A DNA stretch of 64,000 nucleotides from Georgenia sp. SYP-B2076 (GTDB lineage Bacteria; Actinomycetota; Actinomycetes; Actinomycetales; Actinomycetaceae), in assembly GCF_003991205.1 (NCBI RefSeq), contig NZ_RXOZ01000011.1, positions 62,001 to 126,000 of the forward strand, in the 5' to 3' direction. A program made the translations under genes and the position numbers. This document shows positions 60,028 to 64,000 of the stretch, piece by piece. The notes below the pieces were generated by a model. That model was not told the origin of the DNA and did not search any database. It was given only the letters and a program-made list of their open reading frames with translations. Position 1 is the stretch's first letter; each line of letters starts with the position of its first letter.

Positions 60028-61467
60028 TTAGCGGGGGGCCTGCGAGGGGTCCTCACCGTGGAGCGCGGCATGCCGCGCGGCACGGTTCGCCACGATCCCG
60101 CGCACGATCTCCTTGAACTTCTCCTCGGTCAGGGGGTACGTCGCCATGATGAGCAGGGCGACCAGGAAGAACGCCGCGGGCAGGAAGGCCGCGGCGGCCT
60201 GCATGCCGTTGAGGGTCTCGGTCGTCTGCGTGACCTGATGGCCCGCGGTGGACGCACGGAACCCCACGAAGGCCAGGGCGTATGAGGCGATGGCGGCACC
60301 GACCGCCTGGCCGACCTTGCGGGTGAAGGAGAAGGCGGCGTAGGTGGCGCCCTCGGTGCGGATGCCCGTCTGGTACTCGCCGTACTCGACGGTGTCGGCC
60401 TCCAGCGCCCACGTCATCGTGTTGAGCAGCGCCATCCCGAGGCCGATGAGGAACAGGGCGAGCAGCGCCACCCCGAGGTTGTGGCTGAAGGCGAACAGCA
60501 GGCCACCGACGATGGAGATCACGGCGGCCGTCATGAAGCCGCGCTTCTTGCCGAGCCGCCGGGTGACGGACGGCCCGAAGGGCCCGACATAGATGACGGC
60601 GCCGGTGGTGATGATCGTGACGACCGCGGCCAGCCACCCGGCGGTCCCGCTGACGTAGCGGGCCAGCACGTCGTTGGCGAGGTAGATCGCGAGCGCCGAG
60701 ACGATGTTCTGACCGGTGAGGTAGAAGAACGAGGAGAGGCACAGCCGCATGAGCGGGCCGTTCCTGCGCAGGGTGGAGAAGGTCTCCCGCAGGCTCACCC
60801 GTTCCACCTCGCGGTAGACGGTCTCCCGGGACGTGAGGAAGGTCGTCATGAACATGGCCATGCCCACGACCAGGAAGATCAGCGCCACGATGAGGAACGT
60901 CTGGTGGAGGTTCGCCGCCGTCTTGATCCGCGGGGCGAGGATGACGGCGAGCAGCAGGATCGTGGTGCCGGACCCGACCATGCGGGCCGAGGCGAGGCGG
61001 GAGCGGTCCACGGGGTTCTGGCTCATGGCGCCGGCGAGCGAGCCGTAGGGGATGTTCACCATCGAGTACAGCAGCCCCAGGAGCGCGTACGTGAGATAGG
61101 CCCACAGCAGCTTGTACCCGTAGCTGTCGAACTCCGGCATCGAGAACACGAGGAGGTTCGACGCCAGCAACGGTAGGGAGTACCAGAGGATGAACGGGCG
61201 GAACTTCCCCCACCTGGTCATCGTCCGGTCGACCATCCGCCCCGCGAAGACGTCCGCGAAGGCGTCCCACACCTTGACGACGAGGAAGAGCGTCCCGGCG
61301 TCGGAGGGCCGGATGCCCGCCACGTTCGTGTAGTACACGAGCAGGAACAGGCCGGTCATCTGGAAGGCGATGTTGCATCCCGCGTCACCGGCCCCGTAGC
61401 CGATGACGGTGGCCGGTCTCAGGTGCGGCTTCGCGGCGTTCTCGAGGGTGCTGGTCGTGGTCGACAT
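60028..61467 (-). CDS. GPH-family symporter 2
   Basis: A 479-residue paralogue of the preceding gene, sharing YGAGDAGCNIAFQM, NIPYGSLAGAMSQNP and ALEADTVEYGE. Differences cluster in the first external loops (NVAGIRPSDAG against DVVGISPAHAG) and in the C-terminal third, as expected if the two carry different sugars. AGAGG precedes the ATG at 61467. It is divergent from the LacI gene. Tandem duplication followed by divergence is the simplest history. Confidence 0.9.
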   Translation of the reverse strand: MSTTTSTLENAAKPHLRPATVIGYGAGDAGCNIAFQMTGLFLLVYYTNVAGIRPSDAGTLFLVVKVWDAFADVFAGRMVDRTMTRWGKFRPFILWYSLPLLASNLLVFSMPEFDSYGYKLLWAYLTYALLGLLYSMVNIPYGSLAGAMSQNPVDRSRLASARMVGSGTTILLLAVILAPRIKTAANLHQTFLIVALIFLVVGMAMFMTTFLTSRETVYREVERVSLRETFSTLRRNGPLMRLCLSSFFYLTGQNIVSALAIYLANDVLARYVSGTAGWLAAVVTIITTGAVIYVGPFGPSVTRRLGKKRGFMTAAVISIVGGLLFAFSHNLGVALLALFLIGLGMALLNTMTWALEADTVEYGEYQTGIRTEGATYAAFSFTRKVGQAVGAAIASYALAFVGFRASTAGHQVTQTTETLNGMQAAAAFLPAAFFLVALLIMATYPLTEEKFKEIVRGIVANRAARHAALHGEDPSQAPR

Positions 61468-61542
61468 GGCCTCTCCCTGATGGCTGGACCTGACGGCACA
61501 CGCGCGGCGGGTGCCGTTGTCTCGCTGCGAGATGGTGCGTCC

Positions 61543-61571
61543 ATTTACCCACCACGTGTCTGTCGCGGCAA
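61543..61571 (-). promoter_or_regulatory. Promoter of symporter 2
   Basis: On the minus strand TTGCCG (61571-61566) and GTAAAT (61548-61543) are separated by 17 bases, the ideal spacing for a vegetative promoter. The -10 region is conserved before symporter 1. Confidence 0.45.
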
Positions 61572-61810
61572 TGGTGTGAGCGGCCCCGCCGGGGGTGCGC
61601 CGGGACCAAGGTCGCGCTCGCGGCCGGGGGCGCGTGGTGGGATGGCACAGGTGCTCGAGCGGACGGCGACGGGTGCCCCAGCGGACGGCCGTGCGGGAGC
61701 GTGCCGGGCAGCGCGCGCAGGGCTGAACGCGCAGGACGGGCCCGGGAGAGGGCGCGTAGGAACCGGCGCGCAGGCGGCCGCGCGCACCCTAGGTGTGACG
61801 TCCGCGATAC

Positions 61811-61824
61811 GGCAATCGGTTGCC
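61811..61824. promoter_or_regulatory. LacI-type operator GGCAA-N4-TTGCC, copy 1
   Basis: GGCAATCGGTTGCC is palindromic in its outer five bases and lies 54 bases before the LacI start. The same pattern recurs before uxaC. It fits autoregulation by the LacI protein. Confidence 0.6.
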
Positions 61825-61878
61825 ATTTCTTGCCCCCGCTCCGTACGGTGGTGGCATCCGAACGGGAGGATCGCGCCG

Positions 61879-62970
61879 ATGGGGCACGACACAGACGAGG
61901 AACGCACGGGGCCGCCTCCGGGGCCGGCCCCGGAGGCGGAGACGTCGCCGGAGGAGCCGCCGTCGCCGGTGGTCCGTCGGCGCCGCGGCGCCCCCACGAT
62001 CTACGACGTCGCCCAGGCGGCGGGCGTGGCCCCGTCCACCGTCTCGCGCGCCTTCTCCCGTCCGGGGCGGGTCAACTCCGACACGGCCAACCGCATCCGC
62101 CAGGTCGCCGCCGAGCTGGGGTACCGCACCAACCCGATGGCCAGGGCGCTGGCGACCACGCACACGGGCCTGCTCGCACTCGTGGTGCCCGACATCACGA
62201 ACCCGGTGTACTTCGAGATCATCAACGGCGTCCAGGACGAGGCGGCCGAGGCGGGCTACACAGTCCTGCTGGTGGACTCGCGCGAGTCCGACACCCGCGA
62301 GCGGCAGGCGCTGGAACGGGCGCTGCCGATCGTGGACGGCATCGTGCTGGGCACCTCCCGCATGTCCGACGCCGCCATCCGGATGATCGCGAAGCAGAAG
62401 CCGATGGTCGCGCTCAACCGGGCGGTGCGCGAGATCCCCTCCGTCGTCCCCGACAACTCGCGGGGCGTGCGGCGCGCGCTCGAGCACCTCGGCGAGCTCG
62501 GTCACGACCCGGTGACCTACCTCGCCGGCCCCGAGGCCTCCTGGGCCGACGGCATGCGCTGGCGCGGGCTTCGCGAGGCGTCCCTCGAGCTGTCCGTGCA
62601 CGTGCGGCGCCTGGGCCCGCTCAGCCCCACCGTGGCCGGCGGGGTGGCGGCGGCGAAGGCGTGGCTCCAGACCCGGACCAGCGGGGTGATCGCCTACAAC
62701 GACCTCATCGCCATCGGGTTCATCCGCTCCGTCACGGCCCGCGGCGTCCGCGTCCCCGAGGACGTCTCCGTGGTGGGCTACGACAACATCTTCGCCTCGG
62801 ACCTCGTCACGCCGCCGCTGACGACGATCGCCACGCCGCGCCGGGCGCTCGGCGCGGCCGCCGTGCGCAACCTTGTCGCCCAGATCAGGGGTGCGCAGCC
62901 CCGGGTCGGGCCGCCGGTCGTCGTCCCGGTCAAGCTCGTCGAGCGGGAGAGCACCGGCCCGCGTCTCTAG
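61879..62970 (+). CDS. LacI-family transcriptional regulator
   Basis: A 363-residue repressor. After a Pro/Glu-rich extension (1-37) the helix-turn-helix IYDVAQAAGVAPSTVSRAFS (41-60) and hinge precede the sugar-binding core (LVVPDITNPVYFEIINGVQ onward, with VVGYDNIFASDLVTPPLTT). The C-terminus is complete. AGGA lies about nine bases before the ATG. It is flanked by hexuronide-type symporters and uxaC, and GGCAA-N4-TTGCC sites precede both itself and uxaC, so it probably controls hexuronate use in response to a uronate or its product. Confidence 0.92.
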   Translation: MGHDTDEERTGPPPGPAPEAETSPEEPPSPVVRRRRGAPTIYDVAQAAGVAPSTVSRAFSRPGRVNSDTANRIRQVAAELGYRTNPMARALATTHTGLLALVVPDITNPVYFEIINGVQDEAAEAGYTVLLVDSRESDTRERQALERALPIVDGIVLGTSRMSDAAIRMIAKQKPMVALNRAVREIPSVVPDNSRGVRRALEHLGELGHDPVTYLAGPEASWADGMRWRGLREASLELSVHVRRLGPLSPTVAGGVAAAKAWLQTRTSGVIAYNDLIAIGFIRSVTARGVRVPEDVSVVGYDNIFASDLVTPPLTTIATPRRALGAAAVRNLVAQIRGAQPRVGPPVVVPVKLVERESTGPRL

Positions 62971-63127
62971 CGGGCGCCGTCTCCGTCGGGCGCCGTCTCC
63001 AGCGCTCGCCGGCGGGCGCCCTCCCCAGCGAGCGCCCTCGGCCCGCCCGGGCGCCGTCCCCGCTGGTCGGCGGCCCGCCCGCGGCCCGTCGCCGTCGCCG
63101 AGCGGCCCCACCGCGTGGGCAACTGGC

Positions 63128-63141
63128 GGCAACAGATTGCC
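63128..63141. promoter_or_regulatory. LacI-type operator GGCAA-N4-TTGCC, copy 2
   Basis: GGCAACAGATTGCC lies 31 bases before the uxaC start codon, where a bound repressor would block the promoter. A further GGCAA at 63119-63123 overlaps the approach. It matches the copy before the LacI gene in all ten palindromic positions. Confidence 0.6.
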
Positions 63142-63172
63142 CTCGCAAGTCCGGGACCAGCACGATGGCGTC

Positions 63173-64000
63173 ATGACCAACTCTGACAACGACGTCCTGC
63201 ATGTCCATCCCGACCGGCTGCTGCCCTCGGAGCCCGGCCTGCGCAAGATCGCACGGGAGCTCTACGGCTCCGTCAAGGACCTGCCGATCATCTCGCCCCA
63301 CGGTCACGTCCCCGCCCAGTGGCTCGCCGACGACGTGCCCTTCGAGGACCCCACCTCCCTGCTCATCACCCCGGACCACTACGTCAACCGCCTCCTGCAC
63401 GCCAGCGGCGTCTCGCTCGCCGACCTGGGCGTGGGCCAGACCGACTTCAGCGACGAGCAGAAGCGCAACGCCTTCCGCCTGCTGTGCGCGAACTGGAAGG
63501 CCTACCGCGGCACGCCGGTGAAGTTCTGGTTCGAGTCCGAGCTGGCCGACATCTTCGGCATCGAGCTCGCGCCGACCGAGGCCAACGCGGACGCGATCTA
63601 CGACCAGATCGCCGCCGCCATCGCCACCCCCGAGTTCCGTCCCCGCGCCCTGTACAAGAAGTTCGGCATCGAGTTCATCGCGACGACGGACGACCCGGCC
63701 GACGACCTGCGCTTCCACGAGAAGCTCGCCTCCGACCCGACCTGGGACGGCAAGGTCGCGCCGACCTTCCGCCCCGACAAGTACCTCGAGCCCGCCACGC
63801 CCTCCTGGAACGGCCTGATCGACACGCTCGGCGAGGTCTCCGGCGTCGACACCGGCACGTACGCCGGGTGGGTCGCCGCCATGGAGAACCGCCGCGCGTT
63901 CTTCAAGGACCACGGCGCCGTGTCCTCGGACCACTCCCACCGCGACCCGGGCGCCGCCAAGCTCGACGCCGCCGAGGCCGAGCGGCTCTACGCCAAGGCC
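63173..64000 (+). CDS. uxaC: Glucuronate isomerase, N-terminal part (runs off the window)
   Basis: The first 276 residues of a protein usually about 470 long; the frame is open to the window end. ISPHGHVPAQW holds the metal-binding His-x-His, KFWFESEL and EFIATTDDPADDL are characteristic of UxaC. The enzyme converts D-glucuronate to D-fructuronate, or galacturonate to tagaturonate, at the head of the hexuronate pathway. The start codon at 63173 has no strong ribosome site. Expression is probably governed by the palindrome just upstream. Confidence 0.93.
   Translation, partial: MTNSDNDVLHVHPDRLLPSEPGLRKIARELYGSVKDLPIISPHGHVPAQWLADDVPFEDPTSLLITPDHYVNRLLHASGVSLADLGVGQTDFSDEQKRNAFRLLCANWKAYRGTPVKFWFESELADIFGIELAPTEANADAIYDQIAAAIATPEFRPRALYKKFGIEFIATTDDPADDLRFHEKLASDPTWDGKVAPTFRPDKYLEPATPSWNGLIDTLGEVSGVDTGTYAGWVAAMENRRAFFKDHGAVSSDHSHRDPGAAKLDAAEAERLYAKA

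Larger units (their letters stand above)
61468..61878. other. 411-base divergent region between symporter 2 and LacI
   Basis: No gene. It contains the promoter of symporter 2 on the left and the operator candidate of the LacI gene on the right, listed separately. The middle is GC-rich without recognisable features. Confidence 0.5.

Noticed and set aside
1-64000. tRNA, rRNA, riboswitch or prophage genes
   Set aside because: I looked for clover-leaf arms, conserved rRNA blocks and phage structural genes and saw none; short RNAs without strong structure could be missed.

Overview
The window is high-GC DNA with GTG/TTG starts, strong GGAGG ribosome sites, many ATGA/GTGA gene overlaps and actinobacterial families (oleBC fusion, a mycothiol-type quinone reductase candidate, IclR/LacI/TetR regulators). 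A Gram-positive actinobacterium, probably of the order Micrococcales, fits best; I cannot name the genus. No rRNA, tRNA, CRISPR array or phage was seen.

Region 1 (1-15,900) reads as an acquired aromatic-degradation island. Its GC is visibly lower than the rest, and a relic mixing a DUF427 gene with an IS481-type integrase lies at its left edge. It holds an IclR regulator, an aldehyde dehydrogenase and a 4,5-dihydroxyphthalate decarboxylase-like protein. A tightly overlapping leftward operon follows: gentisate-type cupin dioxygenase, NahE/PhdJ-like hydratase-aldolase, fumarylacetoacetase-like hydrolase, FMN reductase and extradiol dioxygenase. Rightward genes encode a solute-binding lipoprotein, a flavin reductase, two acyl-CoA-dehydrogenase-fold monooxygenases and an MFS transporter. 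A repeated palindrome, TTCTG-N5-CAGAA, lies between the divergent units. The substrate is unknown; an ortho-carboxylated or bicyclic aromatic acid is the best guess.

Region 2 (16,000-21,150) has a transaldolase-like gene converging on a class II aldolase / HAD phosphatase / DhaL / DhaK operon, probably a sugar or polyol route ending in phosphorylation of a small ketose. Region 3 (21,150-29,000) has an alpha/beta hydrolase, an ECF sigma factor translationally coupled to ogt and followed by tag and alkA (a compact alkylation-repair operon), a TetR regulator, and deoD flanked by two paralogues of an uncharacterised family. Region 4 (29,080-36,012) is a D-glucarate/galactarate pathway: IclR regulator, DapA-family lyase, GntP permease, garR, gudD, and garK behind two hairpins. 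Region 5 (36,286-41,124) is the long-chain olefin cluster oleA-oleBC-oleD.

Region 6 (41,269-58,233) is mixed housekeeping: oxidoreductases, a PMM-like HAD phosphatase, thioredoxin, a FUSC-type exporter, lipoprotein, thiol-dependent quinone reductase, amidohydrolase, a frameshifted gene, a glutamate-cysteine ligase-like enzyme, metallophosphoesterase, VKOR, a HIT protein and larB/larE. Region 7 (58,386-64,000) is a hexuronate/hexuronide locus: two paralogous GPH symporters, a LacI regulator and the start of uxaC, with a shared GGCAA-N4-TTGCC operator before the last two genes. Short perfect tandem duplications recur at gene boundaries throughout the high-GC part.
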